A stretch of 64,000 bases of DNA from assembly GCF_023573145.1 (NCBI RefSeq), contig NZ_CP097636.1:2728001-2792000 (forward strand). Direction: 5' to 3'. The stretch's first letter is position 1. Every line of letters starts with the position of its first letter. This DNA comes from Aquincola tertiaricarbonis. GTDB lineage: Bacteria > Pseudomonadota > Gammaproteobacteria > Burkholderiales > Burkholderiaceae_C. A program made the translations under genes and the position numbers. The notes under the pieces are model-generated. The model was not told the origin of the DNA. It did no database searches and saw nothing but the letters and a program-made list of their open reading frames with translations. Below, piece by piece: positions 52,101 through 62,102 of the stretch.

Positions 52101-52222
52101 AGCCGAAGCCGGTGCACGTGCCGCGTGAGCCCAAGCCGGTGGTCGTCATCGACGAAGGCAAGCTGACGCTGGTGGAAACGCGCAAGGACCTCGGGCAGAT
52201 GAAGATGCCCTTCGACGCCTGA
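49109..52222 (+). CDS. rne: Ribonuclease E
   Basis: A 1037-residue endoribonuclease. The catalytic half (1-500) starts [21 protein letters not shown], has an S1 domain ([23 protein letters not shown] region), the magnesium-binding Asp301 (VSIDVNSAR) and Asp344 (IVVDFIDME), and the Zn-link Cys402/Cys405 (CPRCNGTGH). The rest (about 520-1037) is a disordered Pro/Ala- and Arg/Gly-rich scaffold with a possible membrane or helicase contact ([13 protein letters not shown], about residues 572-584) and a conserved C-terminal peptide that may hold a degradosome partner. It is central to mRNA decay and rRNA/tRNA processing. Confidence 0.97.
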   Translation: MKRMLINATQPEERRLAIVDGQKLLDFETELEGREQRKGNIYKAVVTRVEPSLEACFVDYGEDRHGFLPFKEISRSYFKEGADVKNARINEVIKEGQELLVQVEKEERGNKGAALTTFISLAGRYLVLMPNNPRGGGVSRRIEGEDREELKENLEQLEYPKGMSLIARTAGIGRSAAELQWDLNYMLKLWTAIDGAAQAGKGAFLIYQESSLVIRAIRDYFTADIGEILIDTDDIYDQAQQFMNHVMPETANRVKRYRDDAPLFSRFQIEHQIETAFSRTVNLPSGGAIVIDHTEALVSIDVNSARATRGSDIEETATRTNLEAADEIARQMRLRDLGGLIVVDFIDMEESKNRREVETRLRDALRFDRARVQLSAISKFGLLELSRQRLRPALSEGSHITCPRCNGTGHIRDTESSALQILRMVQEESMKENTAAVHVQVPVEVTSFLLNEKRTEITKIELKQRITVLLVPNKHLDTPNYRLERLRHDDPRLEGLQASYTMVEEPDDEVGITRRRDANEKKAKQEPVIKGILPETPAPISPPKPAPAPAPVVAAPVPAPAPVPVPAPAPASGGFFGFLKKLFGIPEAAPAPAPVAAPVAAPATPTPAGDKREGRDGRRGGRGERGERGDRNERGGNRGERGERGERRDGKPAEGRTADANGRGGRGEDRADRSAEGRGDNREGRNGERREGRQGRRERAEGDAPRSAETVQAFAAGEAVEGAARPPRGERSERGERGERGEGRRGPRPERDVSLAPAEAADVQAAQPAFVDSQPADGAEGDNAERDGRRRRRRRGGRGREEGAELPEGVQAAEAKVAVVPAEGAVVPAEATGEPVVVAAADVVGDVATADPASADAPAGEGRRRRGRGERNRREDRDETLEAGVAAEPPLPISAGVQPADSVETEAPAPAPAAAPVMAYLPAADGETLPVAAATAPVAAPVVAEEAPAPAAVAATPAPAAYTLPMASLAELAQSAGLEWVNSDADKVRAAKEAMAREPKPVHVPREPKPVVVIDEGKLTLVETRKDLGQMKMPFDA

Positions 52223-52231
52223 TAGAAAAAC

Positions 52232-52255
52232 ACAACGCGCCGAAAGGCGCGTTGT
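52232..52255. terminator. Bidirectional Rho-independent terminator, rne / nagZ
   Basis: A perfect 10-bp stem ACAACGCGCC/GGCGCGTTGT closed by a GAAA tetraloop, 10 bases after the rne stop. TCATTT follows on the plus strand; on the minus strand the stem runs into TTTTTC. It can end both rne and nagZ transcripts. Confidence 0.85.
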
Positions 52256-52276
52256 TCATTTCAGGCCTGCGTCAGC

Positions 52277-53335
52277 TCAGGGCAGCCGCGTGATCGCATG
52301 CAGGTAGTCGGGCCAGTGCATCAACTCGTCCCAGGGGATGGGCGCGGTCTGTGCCAGCAGCGCCAGGCGGCGGTCGTCGCTGGCGGCATCAGGCTCCCAG
52401 CGGCCCTGTTCCTGGGCCTTCAGCAGGCCGTCCAGCAGGTCGTCCACCGGCGCGCCGCCGTCCACGATGCTCTGGTTGCACAGCAGCAGCAGGTCGCAGC
52501 CGGCATTCAGCGCGGCGATGCCGCCTTCCAGCGCACTGCCCGCCACGCGCGCGCCTTCCATGCTCAGGTCGTCGCAGCAGATGGCGCCCTGGAAGCCCAG
52601 CTGGCCGCGCAGGATGTCCTGCAGCCAGCGGCGCGAGAAGCCCGCCGGCTGGCTGTCCACCTTCGGAAAGGTGACGTGCGCCGGCATCACGCTGCTCAGG
52701 CTGGTGGACAGCCAGTCGTAGGGCTTGGCGTCGTCGGCCAGGATGGCCTTGAGCGAGCGCTTGTCCACCGCGTTGGCATGGTGCGAATCGGCCTTCGCAT
52801 ACCCGTGCGCCGGAAAGTGCTTGCCGCAGTTGGCCATGCCGGCGCGCAGCAGGCCGTGCATCAGGCTCTTGGCCAGCAGCGCCACCACGCGCGGGTCGCG
52901 GTGGAAGGCGCGGTCGCCGATGACGGCGCTCTGGCCATGGTCCAGGTCCAGCACCGGGGTGAAGCTCAGGTCCACACCGCAGGCGCGCAGTTCGCTGCCC
53001 AGCACATAGCCGCAGGCGGTGGCGGCGTCGGTGGCACGCATCGCGTCCTGCATCCACAGCTCGCCCAGCGCGCGCATCGGCGGCAGGTGGGTGAAGCCAT
53101 CGGTGCGAAAGCGCTGCACGCGGCCGCCTTCATGGTCCACCGCGATCAGCAGGTCGGGCCGGAGGGACTTGGCCTCGGCGGCCATGGCGGTGAGCTGGTG
53201 GCGGTTTTGCCAGTTGCGGCCGAAGAAGATCAGGCCACCGGTCAGCGGATGCTGCAGGCGGCGGCGGTCGTCGGCGTTGAGTTCGGTGCCGGCCACGTCG
53301 AGGATGACGGGCGCATGGGTTTGAGGGCTGTGCAT
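52277..53335 (-). CDS. nagZ: Beta-N-acetylhexosaminidase NagZ
   Basis: A 352-residue cytoplasmic family-3 glycosidase of peptidoglycan recycling, removing GlcNAc from anhydro-muropeptides. The signature loop KHFPAHGYAKADSHH carries the catalytic His/Asp pair (usual form KHFPGHG; Ala replaces Gly here), and the nucleophile Asp is in ICCDDLSMEGA. It is the last gene of the lepA-to-nagZ block and would use products of lytic transglycosylases such as the one at 26.2 kb. Confidence 0.95.
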   Translation of the reverse strand: MHSPQTHAPVILDVAGTELNADDRRRLQHPLTGGLIFFGRNWQNRHQLTAMAAEAKSLRPDLLIAVDHEGGRVQRFRTDGFTHLPPMRALGELWMQDAMRATDAATACGYVLGSELRACGVDLSFTPVLDLDHGQSAVIGDRAFHRDPRVVALLAKSLMHGLLRAGMANCGKHFPAHGYAKADSHHANAVDKRSLKAILADDAKPYDWLSTSLSSVMPAHVTFPKVDSQPAGFSRRWLQDILRGQLGFQGAICCDDLSMEGARVAGSALEGGIAALNAGCDLLLLCNQSIVDGGAPVDDLLDGLLKAQEQGRWEPDAASDDRRLALLAQTAPIPWDELMHWPDYLHAITRLP

Positions 53336-53366
53336 CCGGCCATTGTCGGCCAGCCGGCACGGGTGT

Positions 53367-53765
53367 TCAGCCCTCGGCGCGTTCCACCACCACAAAGGCG
53401 GCGGCGTAGTCGGTCTCGTCGGTGATGGACACATGCGCGCGCAGGCCGCGCGCCGCGAACCAGGTGGCCAGCTCGCCGTGCAGGCGGATCTCGGGCTTGC
53501 CGCTGGCGGCCTTGACCACCTCGCAGGCGCGCCAGGTCATCGGCATGCGCATGCCCATGCCGATGGCCTTGGAGAACGCCTCCTTGGCCGAGAAGCGCGT
53601 GGCCAGATAGCTGATGCCGCGCGCTTCCACCTTGGCGAAGCGGGCGCGGAACACCTCGATCTCATGCGGGCCCAGCACCTTCTCGGCAAAGCGCTGGCTC
53701 TTGCGGTCGAGCGTGCGCGCGATGCGCCGCACGTCGCAGATGTCGGTGCCGATGCCGTAGATCAC
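53367..53765 (-). CDS. acpS: Holo-[acyl-carrier-protein] synthase
   Basis: A 132-residue AcpS phosphopantetheinyl transferase. Magnesium ligands sit in [15 protein letters not shown] and [15 protein letters not shown]; the C-terminal strand is [18 protein letters not shown]. It attaches 4'-phosphopantetheine from CoA to acyl carrier protein. It overlaps pdxJ by four bases (ATGA), as in many proteobacteria. Confidence 0.96.
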   Translation of the reverse strand: MIYGIGTDICDVRRIARTLDRKSQRFAEKVLGPHEIEVFRARFAKVEARGISYLATRFSAKEAFSKAIGMGMRMPMTWRACEVVKAASGKPEIRLHGELATWFAARGLRAHVSITDETDYAAAFVVVERAEG

Positions 53766-54550
53766 CCGGGGTAGGCTGCGGCGATGCAGCGCTGGTAGTC
53801 GCGGATGGTGGCGGTGTAGCCCAGCTCCAGCGCATCGGCGATGAGCGCATGGCCGATGGACACCTCCTGCACGCCGGGCACGGCGCGCAGGAAGTCGGCC
53901 AGGTTGTCGCGGTTGAGGTCGTGGCCCGCGTTCACGCCCAGGCCGGCGGCCAGCGCCGCTTCGGCAGCGGCGGTGAAGCCGGCCAGCACCTCGGCCTGGC
54001 GCGGCGTGCCCCAGGCGCTGGCATAGGTCTCGGTGTACAGCTCCACGCGGTCGGCGCCCACCTCGCGGGCCAGCTTCATGGCCTCGGGGATGGGGTCCAT
54101 GAACAGGCTCACGCGCACGCCCAGCGCCTTGGTCTCGGCGATCACAGGCGCCAGCCGCTCGATGTCGGCGGGCAGCTGCCAGCCATGGTCGGAGGTGAAC
54201 TGGCCTTCGGCATCGGGCACGAAGGTGGCCTGCGCAGGCCGCACCACCCGCACGAAGTCCATCAGGTTGTGGAAGGGATTGCCTTCGATGTTGTATTCGA
54301 TGTGCGGCCAGTCGCGGCGCAGCAGCTCGGCCAGCTCATGCACGTCGCTGCCGCGGATGTGGCGCTCGTCGGGCCGCGGGTGCACGGTGATGCCGTTGGC
54401 CCCGGCCTGCAGCACGATGCCGGCCGCCCGGGTGACGCTGGGAATGCCCAGGTGGCGGGTGTTGCGCAGCAGCGCCACCTTGTTGAGGTTCACCGACAAG
54501 GCGGTGGGCGCCAGCCGGCCAGCGGCCTCGGATGCGATCAGCGGGTTCAT
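53762..54550 (-). CDS. pdxJ: Pyridoxine 5'-phosphate synthase PdxJ
   Basis: A 262-residue TIM-barrel enzyme that makes pyridoxine phosphate from 1-deoxyxylulose 5-phosphate and 3-amino-2-oxopropyl phosphate. Visible blocks include [34 protein letters not shown] and [14 protein letters not shown]. Overlaps recO and acpS by four bases each. Confidence 0.96.
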   Translation of the reverse strand: MNPLIASEAAGRLAPTALSVNLNKVALLRNTRHLGIPSVTRAAGIVLQAGANGITVHPRPDERHIRGSDVHELAELLRRDWPHIEYNIEGNPFHNLMDFVRVVRPAQATFVPDAEGQFTSDHGWQLPADIERLAPVIAETKALGVRVSLFMDPIPEAMKLAREVGADRVELYTETYASAWGTPRQAEVLAGFTAAAEAALAAGLGVNAGHDLNRDNLADFLRAVPGVQEVSIGHALIADALELGYTATIRDYQRCIAAAYPG

Positions 54551-55311
54551 CGTGGGGCGCGGGCACTGTCGACGAGCTTCTGCACATCGAGCATCACCTG
54601 GCGCGTGCGTAGTTGCGGTGTGCCCAGATGATAGTGAAGCAGCGCCCGCAGCGCCCCGCGCAGCGGGCCCAGCGGCACCGCGCAGGCCTGCTGCAGCGCG
54701 GGCAGGCTGCCATGCTCCAGCGCAGCCTGCAGGCCGATGAGGTGGCCGCCGGCAAACGGACCATCGGGCGCCTCGAGCACGCCGGCCTCCGGCTGCAGCG
54801 CATAGCGCGCCGCCGGGTCCACCGTTTCCTGCGTGTGGCTTACCAGCGCCAGGTCGGGCAGCAGACCGATCTGCTGCAGCAGCGTCAGCTCGAAGGCGCG
54901 CAGCGCCGCCTGCGCGCGCTGGTCGTCGGGCCCGGCCACCGCGGCCAGCGTCTGGGCATAGGCATCGAAGAGGCGCGGGTGCGGGTCGTGGCGCGCCAGC
55001 AGCTTGAGCAGCAATTCGTTGAGGTAGAAGCCGCTGAACAGCGCATGGCCGCGCAGCACCGCCGCCGGCCCGGCCCATTCGGCGCCGCGCAGGTTCTGGA
55101 TGTCCGACGCCTCTTCGTGCTTGGGCGGCTTGCCCAGGCCGACGTTGAGCCGCTGGAAGGGCAGCAGCACCGGCCGCAGCTGCGAATAGGGCCGCTTGGC
55201 GCCCTTGGCCGCCACCACCACCCGCCCGAGATCGCGGGTGAACAGGTCGATGATGAGGCTGGACTCGCTCCAGTCGTACTGGTGCAGGACGTAGGCGGCG
55301 TGGGTCTTCAA
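54547..55311 (-). CDS. recO: DNA repair protein RecO
   Basis: A 254-residue mediator of the RecFOR pathway. The N-terminal OB fold starts AYVLHQYDWSESSLIIDLFTRDLG and has GAKRPYSQLRP; the C-terminal part is helical, without an obvious four-Cys zinc site. The start is TTG at 55311 (TTGAAGACC). It follows era by 16 bases. Confidence 0.93.
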   Translation of the reverse strand: MKTHAAYVLHQYDWSESSLIIDLFTRDLGRVVVAAKGAKRPYSQLRPVLLPFQRLNVGLGKPPKHEEASDIQNLRGAEWAGPAAVLRGHALFSGFYLNELLLKLLARHDPHPRLFDAYAQTLAAVAGPDDQRAQAALRAFELTLLQQIGLLPDLALVSHTQETVDPAARYALQPEAGVLEAPDGPFAGGHLIGLQAALEHGSLPALQQACAVPLGPLRGALRALLHYHLGTPQLRTRQVMLDVQKLVDSARAPR

Positions 55312-55327
55312 GCGGGGACTGCTGGGC

Positions 55328-56278
55328 TCACTCGTAGCCGTAGGAACGCAGGTGCTCTTCGCTGTCGGCCCAGCCGGACCGCACCTTCACCCACAGCTCC
55401 AGGAACACCTTGCAGTCCATCAGCCGCTCCAGCTCCTGGCGGGCCTCGCTGCCGATGCGCTTCAGGCGTTCACCGCCGTCGCCGATGATCATGCCCTTGT
55501 GCGCGTCCCGCTCCACGATGATGGTGGCGGCGATGCGGCGAAGGTGGCCCTCTTCCTCGAACTTGTCGATCACGACGGTGGAGGTATAGGGCAGCTCGTC
55601 ACCGGTGAGGCGGAAGAGCTTCTCGCGGATCAGCTCGGCGGCCAGGAAGCGGTCGGTGCGGTCGGTGAGCGCGTCTTCTTCGTAGAACCAGGGCTGCTCG
55701 GGCAGGTAGGGCCGCACGATGCCCAGCAGGCGCTCCACCTCGGGCATCTTCTGCGCGCTCATCGGCACGAACTCGGCGAAGTTGCGCCGCTCCTGCATGC
55801 TCTTGAGCCAGGGCATCATCTCGGCGCGGCGGGTCACCGCGTCCAGCTTGTTGGCCACCAGCAGCACCGGCTTGTTCTCGGGCAGCAGCGCCAGCACCTT
55901 GGCGTCGTCCAGGCCGAAGCGGCCGGCCTCCACCACGAACAGCACCACGTCCACGTCGGCCAGCACGCCCTGCACCGTGCGGTTGAGCGTGCGGTTCAGC
56001 GCGGTGCTGTGGCGGGTTTGAAAGCCGGGCGTGTCGACGAAGACGAACTGCGCCTCCTCCAGCGTGCGGATGCCGGTGATGCGGTGCCGGGTGGTCTGGG
56101 CTTTTTTGGAGGTGATGCTCACCTTCTGGCCCACCAGCGCGTTCATCAGCGTGCTCTTGCCCACGTTGGGGCGGCCGACGATGGCCACCAGGCCACAGCG
56201 TTGACCGGAGGGCTCGCCGTGTTCGCCGCCCTCGCCTTCGGATGCGCCTTCAGGCGTTGCAGCGGTGTCGTTCATCAT
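55328..56278 (-). CDS. era: GTPase Era
   Basis: A 316-residue 16S rRNA-binding GTPase. Motifs: G1 [12 protein letters not shown]3 DTPGFQ, G4 NKLD, and a C-terminal KH domain ([21 protein letters not shown]). An acidic Glu/Gly-rich N-terminal tail of about 25 residues comes before the G domain. Era helps mature the 30S subunit. Six bases after rnc, as in most proteobacteria. Confidence 0.97.
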   Translation of the reverse strand: MMNDTAATPEGASEGEGGEHGEPSGQRCGLVAIVGRPNVGKSTLMNALVGQKVSITSKKAQTTRHRITGIRTLEEAQFVFVDTPGFQTRHSTALNRTLNRTVQGVLADVDVVLFVVEAGRFGLDDAKVLALLPENKPVLLVANKLDAVTRRAEMMPWLKSMQERRNFAEFVPMSAQKMPEVERLLGIVRPYLPEQPWFYEEDALTDRTDRFLAAELIREKLFRLTGDELPYTSTVVIDKFEEEGHLRRIAATIIVERDAHKGMIIGDGGERLKRIGSEARQELERLMDCKVFLELWVKVRSGWADSEEHLRSYGYE

Positions 56279-56284
56279 GTCTTT

Positions 56285-56992
56285 CTAGGATCGGAGCGGG
56301 CCGCCGGGGCGGTCGGACGCCTTCAGGGCCTCGAGCATGCGGCGGGCCGCCTCCTGCTCGGCGGTGCGGCGTGACTTGCCCTCGCCCTGCTCCACCAGGC
56401 CGAGCGCGGGCACGCCGCATTCGACCTCGAAGGTCTGGGCATGCGCCTGGCCGCGGGTGGCCACGATGCGGTAGGCCGGCACCGGCAGCTTGCGCGCCTG
56501 CAGCCATTCCTGGAGTTCGGTCTTGGCGTCCTTGCTCCAGCTGTCGATCTCGGTATTGGCGATCACGTCGCCGAAAAGGCGCCGCACCAGGGCCTGCGCC
56601 GGTTCGAAGCCGCCGTCCAGGAAGGTGGCGCCGATCACCGCTTCCAGCGCATCGGCCAGGATGGAGGCGCGTTGGGCGCCGCCGCCGCGGGCTTCACCGT
56701 CGGACAGGCGGATCACCTCGGGCAGGCCCAGGGCCAGCGCCACGCGGTGCAGGCTTTCTTCGCGCACCAGGTGGGCCCGCACGCGGGTCAGGTCGCCTTC
56801 GTCCGAGTCGCCGAAACGCTCGTACAGCATGGCCGAGACCGCGGTGCTGAGCACCGCGTCGCCCAGGAATTCCAGCCGTTCGTTGTGGTCGGCACCGGCG
56901 CTGCGGTGCGTCAGCGCGCGGCCCAGCAGCTTCTGCTGCGTGAAGCGGTATCCCAGGCGCTGCTGCAGCGCGTCGAAACGTGCATCGACCAT
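56285..56992 (-). CDS. rnc: Ribonuclease III
   Basis: A 235-residue dsRNA endonuclease with the signature NERLEFLGDAVLS, the second acidic site in ADALEAVIGATFLDGG and a C-terminal dsRNA-binding domain (KTELQEWLQARKLPVPAYRI). It processes rRNA precursors and structured mRNAs. Transcribed with DUF4845, lepB and lepA upstream. Confidence 0.97.
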   Translation of the reverse strand: MVDARFDALQQRLGYRFTQQKLLGRALTHRSAGADHNERLEFLGDAVLSTAVSAMLYERFGDSDEGDLTRVRAHLVREESLHRVALALGLPEVIRLSDGEARGGGAQRASILADALEAVIGATFLDGGFEPAQALVRRLFGDVIANTEIDSWSKDAKTELQEWLQARKLPVPAYRIVATRGQAHAQTFEVECGVPALGLVEQGEGKSRRTAEQEAARRMLEALKASDRPGGPLRS

Positions 56993-57002
56993 AAGGCGGT
57001 CC

Positions 57003-57371
57003 TCAGTTCGAGCGGCCCTCGTACTTGATCAGCAGGTACACCGGCGCCACCAGTTCGATCTGCTTGTCATACGCAAACCGGATCACGATGCGCTCGTTCT
57101 CCTTGGTGATGTCGAGGTCCTTGCCACTGATGGTGGAGATCGAATACTCGATCTCCTTTTGCTTGTCGAACGCGGCGCGCAACTCGGGCACGGTGGTGGC
57201 GCCGCTGTCGACGATCTTGTTCACGGCCCGCTTGATCGTCAGGTACTCGTTGACGGTCGGGAACACGCGCATGACGATCAGCGCGCCGAAGCCGATCACG
57301 ATGGCCCAGAACAGCAGGCCGATCAGCGTGATGCCACGCTGGCGGGTGCGGTGGTGTGCGATCGTCGACAT
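57003..57371 (-). CDS. DUF4845 membrane protein
   Basis: A 122-residue protein with one N-terminal transmembrane helix (GITLIGLLFWAIVIGFGALI, about residues 14-33) and a small soluble domain. DUF4845 genes are usually found between lepB and rnc in beta- and gammaproteobacteria; the function is unknown. The start resembles a pilin-like N-terminus (RQRGITLIGLL), though without a clear prepilin Glu5. Confidence 0.88.
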   Translation of the reverse strand: MSTIAHHRTRQRGITLIGLLFWAIVIGFGALIVMRVFPTVNEYLTIKRAVNKIVDSGATTVPELRAAFDKQKEIEYSISTISGKDLDITKENERIVIRFAYDKQIELVAPVYLLIKYEGRSN

Positions 57372-57373
57372 GG

Positions 57374-58338
57374 TCAGTGGAATGCGCCGATGCGCCCGAG
57401 GTTCCCGAAGTTCATCCACACGAAGAAGGCGCGGCCGACGATGTTCTCATCCGGCACGAAACCCCAGTAGCGCGAGTCCTGCGAGTTGTCGCGGTTGTCG
57501 CCCATCATGAAGTAGTGCCCCGCCGGCACCTTGCAGGTGACGCCTTCGGCGGTATAGCTGCACTGGTCGCTGTACGGGAAGGCGTGTGAACCCGGGATGA
57601 AGGCCGGCCGGTCCTTGTCGTTCAGGATCTGGTGTTCCACGTTGCCCAGCTTCTCGGAGAAGTGCTGCGCGTAGCGGCGGCTGTCCTCGTCGTAGAAGTC
57701 GGGCAGCGGCGTCACCGGCACCGGCTGGCCATTGATGGTCAGGCGCTTGTTGATGTAGGCCACCTCGTCACCGGGCACGCCCACCACGCGCTTGATGTAG
57801 TCCACGCGCGGGTCCACCGGGTAGCGGAACACCACCACGTCGCCCCGCTGCGGCTCGTTCAGCGGGATGATCTTCTTGTTGATCACCGGCAGCCGGATGC
57901 CGTAGTGGTACTTGTTCACCAGGATCAGGTCGCCCACCAGCAGCGTCGGGATCATCGAGCCCGACGGGATCTTGAAGGGCTCGAACAGGAACGAGCGCAG
58001 CAGGAACACCGCCAGGATCACCGGGAACAGGCCCGCGGTCCAGTCCAGCCACCAGGGCTGCATCAGCAGCTTGCGGCGGGCTTCGGTCACGTCGACGTCG
58101 TGCTTGTCGATGCCCGAGCGCTGCAGCTCGGCGCTGCGCTCGGCAGCCTGCTCCGTCAGCGCGGCGGCGGCCGCGGCGCGGGCCGGCTGGAAGCGCAGGC
58201 GCTCGGCCAGCCAATAAGCCAGCGTCACCACCGTCAGCACGAACAGCAGCAGCGCAAAGTTGCCCACCCAGAACCCGAGGAACCAGCCCCCGAGGTAAAT
58301 CGCGAGCAGGCCGTACAACAAACCGGTCAGAGGTCCCA

Positions 58339-58339
<1 letters not shown>
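57374..58339 (-). CDS. lepB: Signal peptidase I
   Basis: A 321-residue inner-membrane peptidase with two transmembrane helices near the N-terminus (about 5-45) and a third near 105-122. The Ser/Lys dyad is Ser128 (KIPSGSMIPTL) and Lys183 (DYIKRVVGVPGD). The C-terminal box GDNRDNSQDSRYWG is complete. It overlaps lepA by one base (TGATG). Confidence 0.96.
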
Positions 58340-60147
<1,808 letters not shown>

Positions 60148-60217
60148 GGACACGAAGTTGGCTGCTGCTGTCACGGCAAAGGCCTGCCGTGCGGGCGCCG
60201 GGCGCCGAGCCGCACAT

Positions 60218-60283
60218 AAAAAAAAGGCACGTCCAAAGAGGAGACGCGCCTTCCAACAAAACGTATGGCAACTGCTTGTTGGG
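60218..60283 (-). ncRNA. Candidate small RNA with Rho-independent terminator
   Basis: On the minus strand, a -10 TACAAT (60294-60289) with a weak TTTCCA -35 at 16 bases is followed by a unit of about 66 bases. Hairpin 1 is CCAACAA/TTGTTGG. Hairpin 2 is GGCGCGTC/GACGTGCC (one G-T pair) with a loop reading TCCTCTTTG, then eight Ts. The loop is partly complementary to Shine-Dalgarno sequences, a common seed for regulatory RNAs. It could instead be only the distant terminator of the mucD transcript. Confidence 0.5.
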
Positions 60284-60375
60284 CCTTCATTGTAGCCAAA
60301 AGGACTTGGCTGGAAACCGCGCCGTTGCTGGATTTCTTCGTTGCAGGTCGCCAACAGCGCAATTCTGTACACAGC

Positions 60376-60399
60376 TTATCCACAGGTGGCTGTGGATGT
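60376..60399. other. Pair of DnaA-box-like 9-mers
   Basis: TTATCCACA (60376-60384) is the perfect DnaA consensus; TGTGGATGT (60391-60399) is the inverted consensus with two changes. They lie 6 bases apart in opposite orientation. There is no dnaA or dnaN gene nearby, so this is not the chromosomal origin; DnaA-dependent regulation or titration is possible. Confidence 0.5.
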
Positions 60400-60561
60400 T
60401 CTGGGGACAGAACGGGAACCTTGGACTTGTGCGCGGAACGGCCGCCAAAGCGGCTCAACAACAATGCATTGTAGCTGTCGCGGGCAGCAATCCCGGCCGC
60501 TTTGCGGGGTGAAAGTCAGCGAGTACTAACTGCCGGATGCCCGTGTCCAACCTGCCGGCGC

Positions 60562-60591
60562 CGGGGTTTTTCCGCATCCCGGAAAGCCCCG
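60562..60591 (-). terminator. Hairpin downstream of mucD
   Basis: CGGGG-C-TTTCC and GGAAA-AA-CCCCG pair around a 7-base loop, 23 bases after the mucD stop. No T-run follows on the minus strand, so it may be a weak terminator or an mRNA-end hairpin. Confidence 0.45.
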
Positions 60592-60613
60592 CCGCCGCCG
60601 TCGGATGTCGGGT

Positions 60614-62068
60614 TCATTTGCTCGGCCGGATCACTGCGTAGTTCGTCCACTCGCCACGGCGCACCAGCACGCTGACCGGCTTGGTGCGGTCGAGCTTGGC
60701 TACCGCGGCATTGAACTGCCTGGCGTCCACCACCTCGACGTTGTCCACCGACAGGATGACATCGCCTTCACGCAAGCCGGCCCGGGCCGCGGCACCTTCG
60801 GCCAGCTCCACCCGCACGCCGCCACGCACCTTCAACTCCTTGCGCTGCGCCTCGGTCAGGTCGGACACCGTCAGGCCGATGGCCGTCTTCGGCGCCGAAG
60901 CCGGCGACTCGGCCTTGGCCACGCGGCGCGCCTGATCAGGCTCCAGCTCGGCCACGGTCACCGCCAGGTCGCGCGTGGCGCCGCGGCGGTACACCTGCAG
61001 CGTCGCCTTGGCGCCTGGCTTGGTGTTGCCGATGATGCGCGGCAGGTCGCCGGACTTGTCGACGGTGCGGCCGTCCACCTTGGTGATGATGTCGCCCGCC
61101 TCGATGCCGGCCTTCTGCGCCGGGCCGCCCTCTTCCACGCCCTGCACCAGCGCGCCGGCCGGCTTGCCCAGACCGATGGACTCGGCCACGTCCTTGGTGA
61201 CGGGCGCGATGGTCACGCCAATGCGGCCCCGCACCACGCGGCCGGTGGCGCGCAGCTGGTCGGCCACGCGCATCGCTTCGTCGATGGGAATGGCGAAGGA
61301 GATGCCGGCGAACATGCCCGAGCGGCTGTAGATCTGCGAGTTGATGCCCACCACCTCACCGCGCAGATTGAGCAGCGGGCCGCCCGAGTTGCCGGGGTTG
61401 ATCGCGACGTCGGTCTGGATCAGCGGCAGGTAGTCGCCGGTGTCGCGCTGCTTGGCGCTGACGATGCCGGCGGTCACGGTGTTCTCGAGGCCGAAGGGCG
61501 AGCCGATGGCCATCACCCATTCGCCCACCTTCAGCTTGTTCACGTCGCCGGTCTTGACGAAGGGAAAGCCGGTGCCGTCGATCTTGACCACGGCCACGTC
61601 GGTGCGCTTGTCGGAGCCGATGATCTTGGCCTTGAACTCGCGCTGGTCGGTCAGCGTGACGATGACCTCGTCGGCGCCTTCCACCACGTGGGCATTGGTC
61701 ATCACGAAGCCGTCGGCGCTCAGGATGAAGCCCGAGCCCACGCCACGCTGCTGCGGTGCGGATTCTTCATCGGGCGCGGTGGGCGGGCCGTTGCGGCGCG
61801 GCGTGTTGGGCAGCGGGATGCCGAAGCGCCGGAAGAACTCGCGCATCTGGTCGTCCATCTCGCCGCCGCCCTGGGCGCTGCGCACCCGCTCGGTGGTGCG
61901 GATGTTCACCACGGTCGGGCTCATGCGCTCGGCCAGTTCGGTGAAGTCGGGCAGCTCCCGCGCCTGCGCCTGGCCGACGGCGGGCACACCCGCCAGCGAC
62001 AGCGCACACAGGCCCGCCGCAACAGCCGCACGCCAGTCAGGCCTGCGGACGGCAATGTTCAATCCCAT
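60614..62068 (-). CDS. mucD: Do-family periplasmic serine endopeptidase (MucD/DegP-like)
   Basis: A 484-residue periplasmic protease-chaperone. The signal peptide ends in GQAQA (about residue 35). The triad is His127 (TNAHVVEG), Asp157 (RTDVAVVKI) and Ser228 (NPGNSGGPLL), followed by two PDZ domains (about 285-370 and 395-484). It degrades misfolded envelope proteins. Its place after rpoE, mucA and mucB matches the algU-mucABD order, where MucD lowers sigma-E activity by removing the misfolded proteins that trigger it. Confidence 0.95.
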   Translation of the reverse strand: MGLNIAVRRPDWRAAVAAGLCALSLAGVPAVGQAQARELPDFTELAERMSPTVVNIRTTERVRSAQGGGEMDDQMREFFRRFGIPLPNTPRRNGPPTAPDEESAPQQRGVGSGFILSADGFVMTNAHVVEGADEVIVTLTDQREFKAKIIGSDKRTDVAVVKIDGTGFPFVKTGDVNKLKVGEWVMAIGSPFGLENTVTAGIVSAKQRDTGDYLPLIQTDVAINPGNSGGPLLNLRGEVVGINSQIYSRSGMFAGISFAIPIDEAMRVADQLRATGRVVRGRIGVTIAPVTKDVAESIGLGKPAGALVQGVEEGGPAQKAGIEAGDIITKVDGRTVDKSGDLPRIIGNTKPGAKATLQVYRRGATRDLAVTVAELEPDQARRVAKAESPASAPKTAIGLTVSDLTEAQRKELKVRGGVRVELAEGAAARAGLREGDVILSVDNVEVVDARQFNAAVAKLDRTKPVSVLVRRGEWTNYAVIRPSK

Positions 62069-62102
62069 GAAGACTCCCGAACTCGTTGTCTTGGTCTGCG
62101 GT

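Larger units (their letters stand above)
60148..60613. other. 466-bp gene-free region between mucD and lepA
   Basis: No credible protein gene is seen on either strand. On the minus strand it holds, in order: a hairpin after mucD (60562-60591), two DnaA-box-like 9-mers, a TACAAT -10 candidate, a short two-hairpin transcript unit with a T8 terminator, and then the lepA leader. The overall base composition is less GC-rich than its surroundings. Confidence 0.6.

Noticed and set aside
60171..60464. A 97-codon frame on the minus strand between mucD and lepA
   Set aside because: It has no family resemblance or ribosome site and crosses the candidate small RNA and its terminator, which would break such a transcript.
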